A DNA stretch of 64,000 nt from Saliniramus fredricksonii (GCF_900094735.1 NZ_FMBM01000003.1:186001-250000), one strand, 5' to 3'. Shown: positions 36,324 to 45,384, numbered from the stretch's first letter. The notes: generated from the letters alone by a model not told the origin. Program-made: numbers and translations.

Positions 36324-38015
36324 ATGCGGATGAAATCGGGTTCGGTGCAATTCACAGATCGGGGCAGTTCCGCGGCCACAACAACGAGGGCGGCGTCAAC
36401 CCGGCTGCGGCCGTCAGCTTTGCGCCTTCGCCCGCTCCTCACGGGGATCGCCGCTGCCACTCTTCTCGCGGGCTGCGCCGCATCGCCAGAAAGGCTCAGC
36501 CTTGCGGAACAGATCAGCGTGGCCGCCGCCGATCGCCATACGATCTATGCCTCGCAGGAGCCGATATCCGGCCCGGTCCGTCTCGAAGAGGCGATGGCGC
36601 GGGCGCTGAAATACAATCTCGATCATCGCGTCGCCTTGATGGAGCGTGCGCTGGAAGAACGACTCGGCGATACTGCGCAGATGGACCTGCTGCCGCAGCT
36701 TGCGGGCCGTGCCGGTCTGAACACCCGCGACAACATCGCCGCCTCGTCAAGTCGATCGATCGAGACGGGCCGCCAATCGCTTGAGCCCTCAACGAGCAGC
36801 GAACGGGATACGGGCACCGCAGATCTGCAGCTTTCGCTGAATGTGCTCGATTTCGGCTTGAGTTATTTCGGGGCGCAGGCCCAGGCCAACCGGGCACTTG
36901 CGGCGGAAGAGCGTCGCCGCCGCATCGTGCTCACGGTCGCCGACGAGGTCCGTAACGCCTATTGGGAGGCCGTCACCGCCGAGCAACTGGCGCCGCGCGT
37001 GCGCCGCGTCCTCGGCGAAGCGCGCGAAGCGCTCGGCTTCGCCCGTCAGGCCGAGACGGAACGGCTGATGCCGCCACTCGAGACGCTGCAGTTCCAGCGG
37101 GCCATGCTCGAAATCATCCAGCAGCTGGAAGGGCTGGAGAGCGAGCTCGCCAGCGCCCGGACCGAGCTCGCCGGGCTGATGGGTCTCCCGCCCGGCACCC
37201 GCTTCAGCCTGGCAGCGCCGCGCCACGGCGCCACGCGGCTGCCCTATCGTCTCGCCGATCTCGAGGCGGTGGCCATGGTCGAGCGCCCGGAGATCCGCGA
37301 GGAGCTCTACAATGCCCGCAATGTCGTTCTCGAAGCCCGCTCGCAGATGCTCTCGCTGATGCCGGGCGCGAATCTCTTTGCCGGCGTGAACTACGATTCC
37401 AACAGTTTCCTGCTCAACCAGTCATGGGCCGATGCCGGCATCCAGGTGACCTGGAACCTGCTGCGCCTGCTGTCCCTCCCGGCCATGCAGGCCGAGTCGG
37501 AGGCGCGCGAAGACCTCTCCGACGCGCGCCGACTGGCCCTGCGCATGGCGATCCTCACCCAGGTCAACGTCGCCTATCGGCGCTATCAGCGCGCCACGGC
37601 GCATTACGGCCGCGCAGCCGAATTGCAGAGCGTCGAGCAGCGCATCGCCGAGGCGACGCGCAGCGCCGAGGAGAGCGATGCGCAGAACCGCCTGGAACGT
37701 GTTCGTGCCGCAGCTGCCGCCGTTCTCGCGCAACGCGCGCGCAATCAGGCCTTCGCCGAGGTCAACAACGCACTCGGCGCAGTCTACGCCGCTTCCGGCT
37801 TCGATCCGCTGCCCGAGACCATCGCCGATCATGATCTCGCCACGCTGCAGGAGGCCATCGCCGCCCGCGCCGCCGAAATCGCGTCCGGACGCGCGCGCCT
37901 GCCGGATATTCCTGCCGCTGCCACCCCGATTGCCGCGCATGATCCGGCATCGGATGGAAGCACGGCCTATGCCATGCTGCCGCCGCCGAGGCCGCCACAG
38001 CCTGCGCACGAGTAG
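36324..38015 (+). CDS. TolC-family outer-membrane efflux lipoprotein
   Basis: 563-residue outer-membrane factor of the TolC/OprM class, forming the channel through the outer membrane and periplasm. A lipoprotein signal ends at LLAGC with Cys51. Two OEP domains follow, each with the long alpha-helical pattern (VRLEEAMARALKYNLDHRVALMER is the usual beginning of domain 1, written here only in part: VRLEEAMARALKYNLD). I start at ATG 36324 so that the lipobox lies at a reasonable distance; ATG 36330 or the longer frame from 36051 cannot be excluded. The C-terminal tail is Pro-rich. First of four export genes in a row. Confidence 0.85.
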   Translation: MRMKSGSVQFTDRGSSAATTTRAASTRLRPSALRLRPLLTGIAAATLLAGCAASPERLSLAEQISVAAADRHTIYASQEPISGPVRLEEAMARALKYNLDHRVALMERALEERLGDTAQMDLLPQLAGRAGLNTRDNIAASSSRSIETGRQSLEPSTSSERDTGTADLQLSLNVLDFGLSYFGAQAQANRALAAEERRRRIVLTVADEVRNAYWEAVTAEQLAPRVRRVLGEAREALGFARQAETERLMPPLETLQFQRAMLEIIQQLEGLESELASARTELAGLMGLPPGTRFSLAAPRHGATRLPYRLADLEAVAMVERPEIREELYNARNVVLEARSQMLSLMPGANLFAGVNYDSNSFLLNQSWADAGIQVTWNLLRLLSLPAMQAESEAREDLSDARRLALRMAILTQVNVAYRRYQRATAHYGRAAELQSVEQRIAEATRSAEESDAQNRLERVRAAAAAVLAQRARNQAFAEVNNALGAVYAASGFDPLPETIADHDLATLQEAIAARAAEIASGRARLPDIPAAATPIAAHDPASDGSTAYAMLPPPRPPQPAHE

Positions 38016-38048
38016 AGTGCGACAAGGCGCAACAGAGATGCGGCGATC

Positions 38049-39152
38049 ATGCGTGACGGGCAGGACATGGATGCGGACCGGATCTTTTCTGCGACGTCAC
38101 CCGGGTCCGGCCGCTCTGTCCGGGCCCGATTTTGCCGTAGCGTCGTTTCGATACGACGCGCCATTCTGATTTTTGCAATCACGTCTTCCACGCTCTGCTC
38201 CACCCTGTCAGCGCCACATGCGCAATCCGCGCCGGATAGGCCTGCCTCCGTGCAAAGCGCCGGCAACCTCCCTGTCCCGCTTCCAGGCGCAGGTGAACCG
38301 GGGGGCGACAACCCCTTCGCACCGATGACAGACGGCGCGCCACCAGCCTCCTCCACCCCCGGAGCAGCTGGTCCCGTCATGCGCGGCACCGGTTTTGAAG
38401 GCTCCGACACGAACGCTTCCGCCTTGGGCGGGCCACCGATCAGTGACCTCGCCGATTTTGCCCGGCCCGTTCTGCGCGCCCAGATCAGCCCGCGCCGCCA
38501 GACCGTGCTCTCTGCGGAGATATCCGGCAAGATCGCCACATTCCCCCTGCGTGAAGGCGAGCGTTTCGCGCAGGGCGATCCCCTGGTCGGCTTCGATTGC
38601 GCCGTCCATATCGCGCGCCGCGACCGGTCGCGCGCACAGGAGCAATCCGCGCGCCGGCGCCTTGAAACCGCCGGGCGGCTCGATGCGCTCAGCTCCATCA
38701 GCCGGCTCGAATACGACGAGACCGTCGCCGCCCTCACCGTGGCAGAGGCCGAGACGACCCTGTCCGAGATCGCGGTCTCGCGTTGCACCATCACAGCCCC
38801 CTTCCCAGGCCGCGTGGCCGAGCGGCTGGCGGAACCGTTTCAATATGTCGCCGAAGGTGAACCGATCATTGCCATTCTCGATGACCGTGATCTCGAAGTC
38901 GCGCTGATGGTGCCGTCGCGCTGGCTCGCCTGGCTGCGGCCCGGACACGCTTTCGAAGTCGCCATCGACGAACTCGAAACCACCCTGGAGGCCAGCGTGT
39001 CGCGCATCGGTGCGCGGGTCGACCCGGTGAGCCAGTCGATCCGCATCTTCGCCGCGATCACGCAGGCGCCGGAGGGGCTCATGGCCGGGATGAGCGGCGA
39101 GGCGGAGTTGCGCCCGCCCGAGCCGGATGCCGGACCCGACGGTGCGCCATGA
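38049..39152 (+). CDS. RND/HlyD-type periplasmic adaptor protein
   Basis: 367-residue membrane-fusion protein. A hydrophobic segment near residues 38-58 serves as signal or anchor, followed by about 70 residues of Pro/Ala/Gly-rich linker. The lipoyl half-motifs are VLSAEISGKIATFPLREGE and ITAPFPGRVAERLAEP, flanking a short coiled-coil, and then a beta-barrel domain (LEVALMVPSRWLAWLRPG). The short hairpin resembles RND adaptors more than classical HlyD. It begins 33 bases after the TolC-like gene and overlaps the next gene by four bases. Confidence 0.88.
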   Translation: MRDGQDMDADRIFSATSPGSGRSVRARFCRSVVSIRRAILIFAITSSTLCSTLSAPHAQSAPDRPASVQSAGNLPVPLPGAGEPGGDNPFAPMTDGAPPASSTPGAAGPVMRGTGFEGSDTNASALGGPPISDLADFARPVLRAQISPRRQTVLSAEISGKIATFPLREGERFAQGDPLVGFDCAVHIARRDRSRAQEQSARRRLETAGRLDALSSISRLEYDETVAALTVAEAETTLSEIAVSRCTITAPFPGRVAERLAEPFQYVAEGEPIIAILDDRDLEVALMVPSRWLAWLRPGHAFEVAIDELETTLEASVSRIGARVDPVSQSIRIFAAITQAPEGLMAGMSGEAELRPPEPDAGPDGAP

Positions 39153-40507
39153 GTGAACAGCCGCCCCGCAAGGGCATCACCCTCGCCACATTGCTCGAAC
39201 TGGAAAAACGCGCCCGCGCCGCCGAGGATGCCCAGGCACTCGGCTTCCTCATGGTCAACGACACCCATCTCGTGATTCCCTACCGGCAAGCGGCCTGGTT
39301 CTGCGCCGCGACGAATCGTCTGCGCAGCCTGTCGGGTCTGGCCACGCCGGATCGCGACGCGCCCTTCACGCGCAGGCTCGAAGCCTTCTTCCGCAAGAGC
39401 CTGCGGTCGCAGACACGCACCCAGAGCCTGACGGCGGCGCGGATGGGCGCGGCTTTCGGGCCTGAGGACAGCGCGGCGTGGAGCGAGGCGCGCACGTTCT
39501 TCAGCGCACATCTGCCGGCCCAGATCGCGCTCCTGCCCTTGCGTCACAAGGATGATCTGCAGGGCGCCCTCCTGTTTGCGCGCGACGAGCCCTTCACGCG
39601 CAGCGAGATCAACGCACTCGATCATCTCGCCGATGCCTATGGCCATGCGCTCGCGGCATTGACCGGCCCGCGCCGCCGGCAGCGACGCCTGCGGCGCAGC
39701 CGTGTGATCATGCTCGCCGGCCTTCTCACGCTCACGGCGCTGCTGGCGCTGCCCGTGCGCCAATCCGTGCTCGCCCCGGCCGAGATCGTTGCGCAGCAAC
39801 CGGACCTCGTGCGCGCACCGCTGGCCGGCGTGATCGAGACCGTGCATGTGCGGCCCAACGAGGCCGTCAGTGCCGGAGACCGGCTGGTCTCGCTCGACGG
39901 TTCGGAGCTCGGCACCCAGCGCCAGATCGCCCGGCAGCAGCTCAGCGTCGCCGAGGCGGAACTGCGCCAGGCCCGCCAGCAGGCCCTGTTCGATCCGCAA
40001 TCGCGCGCCCGCCTCGCCGTGCTTGAGGGGCGCCGCGATCAGCATGCCGCGGAACTCGCCTTCCTCAATGAGCGCCTCACGCGCATCGACGTCACTGCCG
40101 TCCGCGACGGCATCGCCATCTTCGACGATATTGCTGATTGGGAGGGCCGCCCGGTCGCGCTCGGCGAACGCATCATGCTTCTTGCCGATCCGCAGGCACG
40201 CGCGCTGGAGATCAACCTCGGCGTCGCCGATGCGATCAATCTCGAACCTGGCGCCGATATCCGCTTCTTTCTCAATATCGATCCGGCCGATCCGGTCGCC
40301 GCCTCGCTCACCCGCGCGGGTTATCGCGCACGCGCGATGCCGGACGGCACGATGGCCTATCGGCTGCGCGCCACTCTCGATGATGATGATCCGCGCCTGC
40401 GCATCGGCTTGCGCGGGACGGCCCGGATCTATGGCGACCGCACCCTCCTCGTGCTTTACCTGCTGCGCCGCCCGATCGCCTGGCTGCGGCTGCAGGCCGG
40501 CCTGTAA
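39149..40507 (+). CDS. GAF-like domain fused to HlyD membrane adaptor
   Basis: 452 residues. The first 180 residues are predicted cytoplasmic and look like a GAF-type sensory or interaction domain (IALLPLRHKDDLQGALLFAR, FTRSEINALDHLADAYGHAL). After a basic stretch (RRRQRRLRRSR) one transmembrane helix (about 186-205) leads to a periplasmic HlyD part: lipoyl motif LVRAPLAGVIETVHVRPNE at about 220-240, a coiled-coil hairpin, then a beta-barrel. The start ATG overlaps the preceding stop (ATGA), and the stop overlaps the next start (TAATG), so three proteins are translationally coupled. The GAF call is by pattern, without a profile search. Confidence 0.8.
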   Translation: MSEQPPRKGITLATLLELEKRARAAEDAQALGFLMVNDTHLVIPYRQAAWFCAATNRLRSLSGLATPDRDAPFTRRLEAFFRKSLRSQTRTQSLTAARMGAAFGPEDSAAWSEARTFFSAHLPAQIALLPLRHKDDLQGALLFARDEPFTRSEINALDHLADAYGHALAALTGPRRRQRRLRRSRVIMLAGLLTLTALLALPVRQSVLAPAEIVAQQPDLVRAPLAGVIETVHVRPNEAVSAGDRLVSLDGSELGTQRQIARQQLSVAEAELRQARQQALFDPQSRARLAVLEGRRDQHAAELAFLNERLTRIDVTAVRDGIAIFDDIADWEGRPVALGERIMLLADPQARALEINLGVADAINLEPGADIRFFLNIDPADPVAASLTRAGYRARAMPDGTMAYRLRATLDDDDPRLRIGLRGTARIYGDRTLLVLYLLRRPIAWLRLQAGL

Positions 40508-42705
40508 TGGCGACCGGGGGCACGATCGGCGCGGATGCACCGCAGCCGGGGCCGCGCATCAGCCTCGCCGAGGGGGGTGCGGGCGTCGTCGCGCAACGAC
40601 TGCCGCCGCTGCGCGACGAGATCATCCTGCATCCGGGCCCGGCGGATCGCGAGGGTGCGCCCGGCTGGACTCTGGAGGATCCAGCGCGCGCGCGCTATTT
40701 CCGGCTTGGCTGGGCGGAGATCGAGATGCTCGCGCGCTGGCATCTGGGCGACCCCGCCGCAATTGCCGCCGCAGTAACACAGGAGACCACGCTCACGCTC
40801 TCGCCGGACGAGGTCGAGGCCTTCGCCCGTTTTCTCGCCGGGGCCAATCTGGTGCAGCTTCGCGGCGAGCGCGCCTTGCGCATGCTCGCCGAGCAGGCAA
40901 ACGCCGCGCGCATGCAACCGCTCGCCTTCGTCTTGAAGAATTATCTCTTCATCCGCATCCCGCTGGTGCACCCGGACGGCTTCCTGGAGGCGACGCGCGG
41001 TCTCGCGGCACCGTTCTTCTCGCGCATCTTCTGGATCGCCACGCTGATCGCCGCCATGGCCGGGCTGCTGCTGGCCCTGCGGCAATGGGAGGTCTTCACC
41101 ACGACCTTCCTGCATCTGTTCAGCTGGCAGGGACTTGCGGCGATCGCCATCGCGCTGATCATCACCAAGATCGCCCATGAGCTCGCCCATGCCCATGCCG
41201 CGAAACGCGAGGGGCTGCCGGTTCCCACCATGGGCGTGGCGCTGATGGTGCTCTATCCCGTACTCTATACCGATACGACCGCTGCCTGGCGCCTCACTGA
41301 TCGGCGCAAGCGCCTGCGGATCGGCTATGCCGGCATGGCGATCGAGCTGGCGATCGCCGCCTGGATGACGCTGGCCTGGAGCTTCATGCCCGACGGCGCC
41401 ATGCGCTCGGCCAGCTTCGTACTGGCCACCACCACCTGGATCATGACTCTGGCGATCAATCTCAACCCGTTCATGCGTTTCGACGGGTATTTCCTGTTCT
41501 CCGACCTGCTCGACATGCCCAATCTGCAGGAGCGTGCCTTCAGGCTCGCGCGCTGGCGCCTGCGCGAGGCCCTGTTCGGATTTGGCGAGAACCCGCCGGA
41601 GCGCTTCCCCGCAGGCCGCGCGCGGCTCCTGATCGTCTATGCCTGGGCAACCTGGATCTATCGCTTTCTGCTGTTTCTCGGCATCGCCCTGATCGTCTAC
41701 CATTTCTTCTTCAAGGCGCTCGGCATCATCCTGATGATCGTGGAGCTGGCCTGGTTCATTGGACGCCCGATCGCACTGGAATTGCGCGAATGGTACGCGC
41801 GCCGCGCGCGCTACCGCCTCAACCGCAACACCCTCGTCACACTCGGCACGGGCCTCGCTCTGGCGGCTTTATTTCTGATGCCGCTGCAATGGGCGATCCA
41901 CGCCCCGGCCCTGTTGCGGGCGGAACGCCAGACGCAGATCTTCGCGCCGGCGGATGCGCTGCTCGTCACCGATAATGCCGCCTTCGGCGCGGATGTCGCG
42001 CAGGGCGAGGTGCTGTTCAATTTCGCCGCACCCGACATGGCGCATCGCCTCGACGAGAATGCGCGATCCATCGCGCTGTTGCGCTGGCGCGCAGCAATGG
42101 ATGCGGAGGCGTCCGGCGCGCGGGTCGATCGCGCGGCCCTGTGGCGGGAACTCGAAGGCGCGCTGGCCGAGCGCGCAAGCCTCACCCGGGAGGCCGAACG
42201 CCTGATCCTGCGCGCCCCGCATGCGGGACGCATCGTCGCGCGTGACCCTGAAACCGGCATCGGCGACTGGATCGGCGCCGGTGAATGGCTCGCCACGCTG
42301 ATCGTCCCGGATGCGCCGCTGGTCGAGGCCTATCTCGGTGAGGCCGATCTTGCCCGTGTCGCGCCGGGCAGCATGGCGGTTTTCTATCCGGCTGCGCCGG
42401 CGCGCAGCCCCGTCGCGGTCCGCATCACCGAGATCGCCGATACCGCCACTGCCCGCCTCGCCTCGGCGCCAGAACTTGCCTCGGTTCATGGCGGCGGCAT
42501 TCCCGCCCATGCGGGCGAGGACGGCCCCGTCCCCGATGGCGCCGTCTACCGCGTGCGCGCACGGCCAGACCCTGCCGAGCACGGGACCGGGATGACCGAC
42601 ATGGCCTTGCGCGGTACCCTGAATCTGCAAGGGGAACGCCGCTCGCTCGCCGCGCGCAGCTGGCGTGCCATCCGCGCTGTGCTGATCCGCGAGAGCGGCT
42701 TTTGA
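40507..42705 (+). CDS. M50 site-2-protease-like membrane protein fused to HlyD adaptor
   Basis: 732 residues. A soluble N-terminal domain (about 1-170) resembles the PqqD-like front of YydH-type proteins (FRLGWAEIEMLARW). A polytopic core holds the zinc protease motif HELAH at 224-228 (KIAHELAHAHAAK) and the second S2P motif NPFMRFDG with N320 and D326. Five or six helices are visible between 175 and 470. The C-terminal third is a HlyD-like adaptor with lipoyl half-motifs IFAPADALLVTDNAAFG and LILRAPHAGRIVAR. Family members are annotated as peptide zinc metalloprotease or HlyD-type proteins; none is well characterised. Last of the coupled export genes. Confidence 0.85.
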   Translation: MATGGTIGADAPQPGPRISLAEGGAGVVAQRLPPLRDEIILHPGPADREGAPGWTLEDPARARYFRLGWAEIEMLARWHLGDPAAIAAAVTQETTLTLSPDEVEAFARFLAGANLVQLRGERALRMLAEQANAARMQPLAFVLKNYLFIRIPLVHPDGFLEATRGLAAPFFSRIFWIATLIAAMAGLLLALRQWEVFTTTFLHLFSWQGLAAIAIALIITKIAHELAHAHAAKREGLPVPTMGVALMVLYPVLYTDTTAAWRLTDRRKRLRIGYAGMAIELAIAAWMTLAWSFMPDGAMRSASFVLATTTWIMTLAINLNPFMRFDGYFLFSDLLDMPNLQERAFRLARWRLREALFGFGENPPERFPAGRARLLIVYAWATWIYRFLLFLGIALIVYHFFFKALGIILMIVELAWFIGRPIALELREWYARRARYRLNRNTLVTLGTGLALAALFLMPLQWAIHAPALLRAERQTQIFAPADALLVTDNAAFGADVAQGEVLFNFAAPDMAHRLDENARSIALLRWRAAMDAEASGARVDRAALWRELEGALAERASLTREAERLILRAPHAGRIVARDPETGIGDWIGAGEWLATLIVPDAPLVEAYLGEADLARVAPGSMAVFYPAAPARSPVAVRITEIADTATARLASAPELASVHGGGIPAHAGEDGPVPDGAVYRVRARPDPAEHGTGMTDMALRGTLNLQGERRSLAARSWRAIRAVLIRESGF

Positions 42706-42774
42706 AACGTGGTTCCCGCACGTGTTGTCGTGCATCATCCGTTCCGGATCTGACGAAGAGAAAGGGCCGAGGCA

Positions 42775-43308
42775 ATGAAACGCGTCATGTTGCTGCTCAC
42801 AGGGCTCGTCGCCTGCAGCCCCGCATGGGCGAAAACCGTGCCGGAAGCATCGGGCCTGCCGGCTGCGGTGGTCGCGGCTGCGCTCGCCGAGGCGGATTGC
42901 TCCTGGCCCCCCGAGGATGGGGCGGTCGTCTCCCGACCGGCGAGACCGCTCGGTGAGGCATTGATGCTGCTCGAGATTCCCTGCTGGCAAGCCGCGTATC
43001 AGGCTGGCAGCATCCTCATGGCCTATGATCCGGAGGCTCCCGAAGAAGCCCGCCTGCTGCGCTTTCCCGTACCGGATGGCGACGGCTTCACCGAGAAGCC
43101 GAGCCTCACCTTTCCCGATTACAATCCCGAGACGCGGCAGATCACCAGCCTCCATCGCGGCCGTGGCCTTGGCGATTGCGGCAGCGCCGGCCGCTGGCAA
43201 TGGACCGGCGAAGCCTTCGCGCTGCAGAGCTATTGGGAGAAGCCGGATTGCGACGGAAAGCTGTTCGCCCCCTTCAGCGCGCCGGAGGCGTGGCGGGTCT
43301 ACCCGTGA
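42775..43308 (+). CDS. DUF1176-like secreted protein
   Basis: 177-residue exported protein with a signal peptide ending at AWAK (about residue 20). The conserved C-terminal part, RGRGLGDCGSAGRWQWTGE and LQSYWEKPDCDGK, matches the DUF1176 pattern with two cysteines that probably form a disulfide. Function unknown. It follows the M50-HlyD gene by 69 bases on the same strand and could be part of the export operon or only a neighbour. Confidence 0.7.
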   Translation: MKRVMLLLTGLVACSPAWAKTVPEASGLPAAVVAAALAEADCSWPPEDGAVVSRPARPLGEALMLLEIPCWQAAYQAGSILMAYDPEAPEEARLLRFPVPDGDGFTEKPSLTFPDYNPETRQITSLHRGRGLGDCGSAGRWQWTGEAFALQSYWEKPDCDGKLFAPFSAPEAWRVYP

Positions 43309-43481
43309 CGGGGGAATGCGTCGCAGCGGCAAGGCTCTCGGCGATCAAGGTGGGGCTGTTGAAGAATGCTGCAGATCGGCTGGGGCTGGCAGCACAACCA
43401 TCGTCACGTGCCTTGCCGCGATGGAGCCGACGCGCAGTAACCGATCCGTCAGAAGACTGGATCCGGAAACCTGCTGCAGCA

Positions 43482-43823
43482 TCAATCCTGTCTGCAGTTC
43501 TTTGCAATCATCGTGCGGCGCACTGCTTCCTGCTCGCCCTTCAGTCGTGCAATCTCCGGCGCGATGTTATCACCACTCAATGATGAGACGGGAAGACCGA
43601 TCAGGATAACGCCGACGACATCATTGCCGCGAGCCCTTTCCTGTTGTGTCGACGCAGTTGCCAGCGCTGCCGAAAGACGCTGGCTCTCTTCTCCGAGTTG
43701 GGGGCACGACCATGACTGGTACGATACCTCACTGATATACGACGCCTGAATACTCTCCGGGCTTTTTGCACAGGCTCCGGCAAGAAGCACCGAGGCAAAA
43801 ACGATAACATTCAAATGACGCAT
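43482..43823 (-). CDS. Small conserved lipoprotein of unknown function
   Basis: 113 residues. The signal ends at VLLAGAC with the probable lipidated Cys at about residue 20 (the -3 Ala is slightly unusual). The mature part has an alpha-helical stretch (LGEESQRLSAALATASTQQ) and the motif ILIGLPVSSLSGDN followed by IARLKGEQEAV, a combination I have seen in small alphaproteobacterial lipoproteins of unknown role. Start ATG 43823; the open frame extends to 43919 but that part is Cys-rich leader. Codon use is less GC-biased than in the neighbours, which may indicate transfer. Confidence 0.7.
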   Translation of the reverse strand: MRHLNVIVFASVLLAGACAKSPESIQASYISEVSYQSWSCPQLGEESQRLSAALATASTQQERARGNDVVGVILIGLPVSSLSGDNIAPEIARLKGEQEAVRRTMIAKNCRQD

Positions 43824-44048
43824 GCTGAAACCACCATTGCACCCGCATAATCCCGCAACACAATCCTGTGATTGCATTGAAATATTGCAAAGGCAATCGT
43901 TTTCTTCAATGAGCGTCATCCGCTGACGCGCGGCGCATTCAGATGCTCAGAGGAGATCCACAACCGTACCACCCGTGTGTACCACTCGGGCGCGATCAAA
44001 CCGTTACTCTGCCTGAAAACCTTTCGGATCAACACCTTGAGAGGGTGT

Positions 44049-44133
44049 TGGTGCCCAGGAGAGGACTCGAACCTCCACGGCTTGCACCACTGGTACCTGA
44101 AACCAGCGCGTCTACCAATTCCGCCACCTGGGC
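44049..44133 (-). tRNA. tRNA-Leu (anticodon CAG)
   Basis: Cloverleaf read from the minus strand: acceptor GCCCAGG pairs with CCTGGGC, followed by a discriminator A and an encoded CCA (44049-44051). The anticodon arm is CTGGT-TTCAGGT-ACCAG, giving CAG. The T arm is GGAGG-TTCGAGT-CCTCT, with the TTCGA core. The long variable region expected of a leucine tRNA is present. It is preceded by a clear promoter. Confidence 0.95.
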
Positions 44134-44153
44134 TCGCCTGTCGGCGATGGCGC

Positions 44154-44182
44154 TTCATACGAGGGGCGGGGCGGCGCGTCAA
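44154..44182 (-). promoter_or_regulatory. Promoter of tRNA-Leu
   Basis: On the minus strand TTGACG (44182-44177), a 17-base spacer and TATGAA (44159-44154) predict a start about 14 bases before the mature tRNA 5' end. This is one of the best sigma-70-type matches in the window. Confidence 0.75.
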
Positions 44183-44232
44183 TGGGTATATCGGGGTTGG
44201 GACGCGAAATTGTCTCCGTCAACCGGCCCGCG

Positions 44233-45384
44233 TCAGCCGTCGCGCATGCGCGGTATCCCACCCTTGCCGACGCCCTTGCCGCCACCCTTGCCACCGCGTT
44301 TCGGGTAGAGCAGCGCGAAGGTCGGGCCGGCGCTGAGCATGACGAAGAGAATGCGGATGATGTGATGCGCGGCCACGAAGGCGACCTCGGTATGCACCGC
44401 GATGGCGACGAGGCTCATCTCGGCCAGCCCGCCCGGCGAATAAGCCAGCATCAGCGGCAGCACCTCGAAGGCGGAGAAGCGTGAAACGATGACGGCAAAG
44501 CCCAGCGTCATCACGAGCAGAATCATCGTGGAGCCGAAGGAGAGCGCGAGAATGCGCAGGATCACCTGCGGCGGCGTGCCCAGAAAGCGGCAACCGATCG
44601 TCACGCCCAGCACGATCTGCGCGCCCTGCACGATCTCCGCCGGCGGCTTGAAGTCGGTGATGCCGGCGGCATGCACGAAAGCCGAAACCAGCATCGGGCC
44701 GAGCAGATATTTCGCAGGCAGACGCAGGAGATGGCCGAAAACGGCGCCAGCAAGCCCGCAACCGATGATCCACAATTCGGCGGTGAGCGGCGCCTCCGTG
44801 ACCGAGGGCCCCATATCGGCCCTGCCGCCAAGAGACACGCCCTCGACCAGCTCGACGAGGAAGGGCAGCGTCATCACGACCAGCAGAATGCGCGCCGAAT
44901 GCACCAGCGCGATGGTGCGTCCGTCTCCGCCACGCTGTTCGCCGACCACCACCATCTCGACCAGCCCGCCCGGCATGCCGGCAAAATAGGCCGTCGTCAT
45001 GTCCATACGCCCGATCTTGCGGAAATACAGCACGCAGGCGGAACCGGATACGGCGACGAAAAAAGCCAGACCGATAATGGTCGGCACCCAGTCGAGCAGA
45101 TTGGTGAGTATCGCCGGCGTGAAGGCTGCGCCCAGCATCACGCCGATCACCGCCGACATGGGCGGGCGCACGACCGTCGGCGCGGCGATCGGCGCGCGCA
45201 GGATCGCGGCAATCGTGCAGAAGGTCATCGGCCCCAGCATCCAGGGCAGCGGCAATGTGAGCGCGTTGAAGATCGCCCCGCCGATGAAGCCGAGGATCAG
45301 GGCAGCAATGAATCTGGCATAGGGAAAATGTTCAGGCCGCAAGGCTGCAAAGCCACCGCGCATTTCCTGCCAGAACGATCTCAT
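44233..45384 (-). CDS. AbrB-family membrane permease
   Basis: 383-residue polytopic membrane protein of the AbrB/ammonia-monooxygenase-regulator family (pfam AmoA-like AbrB), built as two tandem copies of a five-helix unit: compare TAYFAGMPGGLVEMVVVGE with LMLAYSPGGLAEMSLVAI. About ten to eleven helices. The role is uncertain; transport of small metabolites has been suggested. ATG 45384 is chosen with AGGAG nearby, and the open frame beyond it to 45489 lacks a ribosome site. The C-terminus is Gly/Lys-rich. Upstream of tRNA-Leu on the same strand. Confidence 0.88.
   Translation of the reverse strand: MRSFWQEMRGGFAALRPEHFPYARFIAALILGFIGGAIFNALTLPLPWMLGPMTFCTIAAILRAPIAAPTVVRPPMSAVIGVMLGAAFTPAILTNLLDWVPTIIGLAFFVAVSGSACVLYFRKIGRMDMTTAYFAGMPGGLVEMVVVGEQRGGDGRTIALVHSARILLVVMTLPFLVELVEGVSLGGRADMGPSVTEAPLTAELWIIGCGLAGAVFGHLLRLPAKYLLGPMLVSAFVHAAGITDFKPPAEIVQGAQIVLGVTIGCRFLGTPPQVILRILALSFGSTMILLVMTLGFAVIVSRFSAFEVLPLMLAYSPGGLAEMSLVAIAVHTEVAFVAAHHIIRILFVMLSAGPTFALLYPKRGGKGGGKGVGKGGIPRMRDG

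Noticed and set aside
43900-44140. Integration site at tRNA-Leu
   Set aside because: No second copy of the tRNA 3' end and no integrase gene seen within the window.
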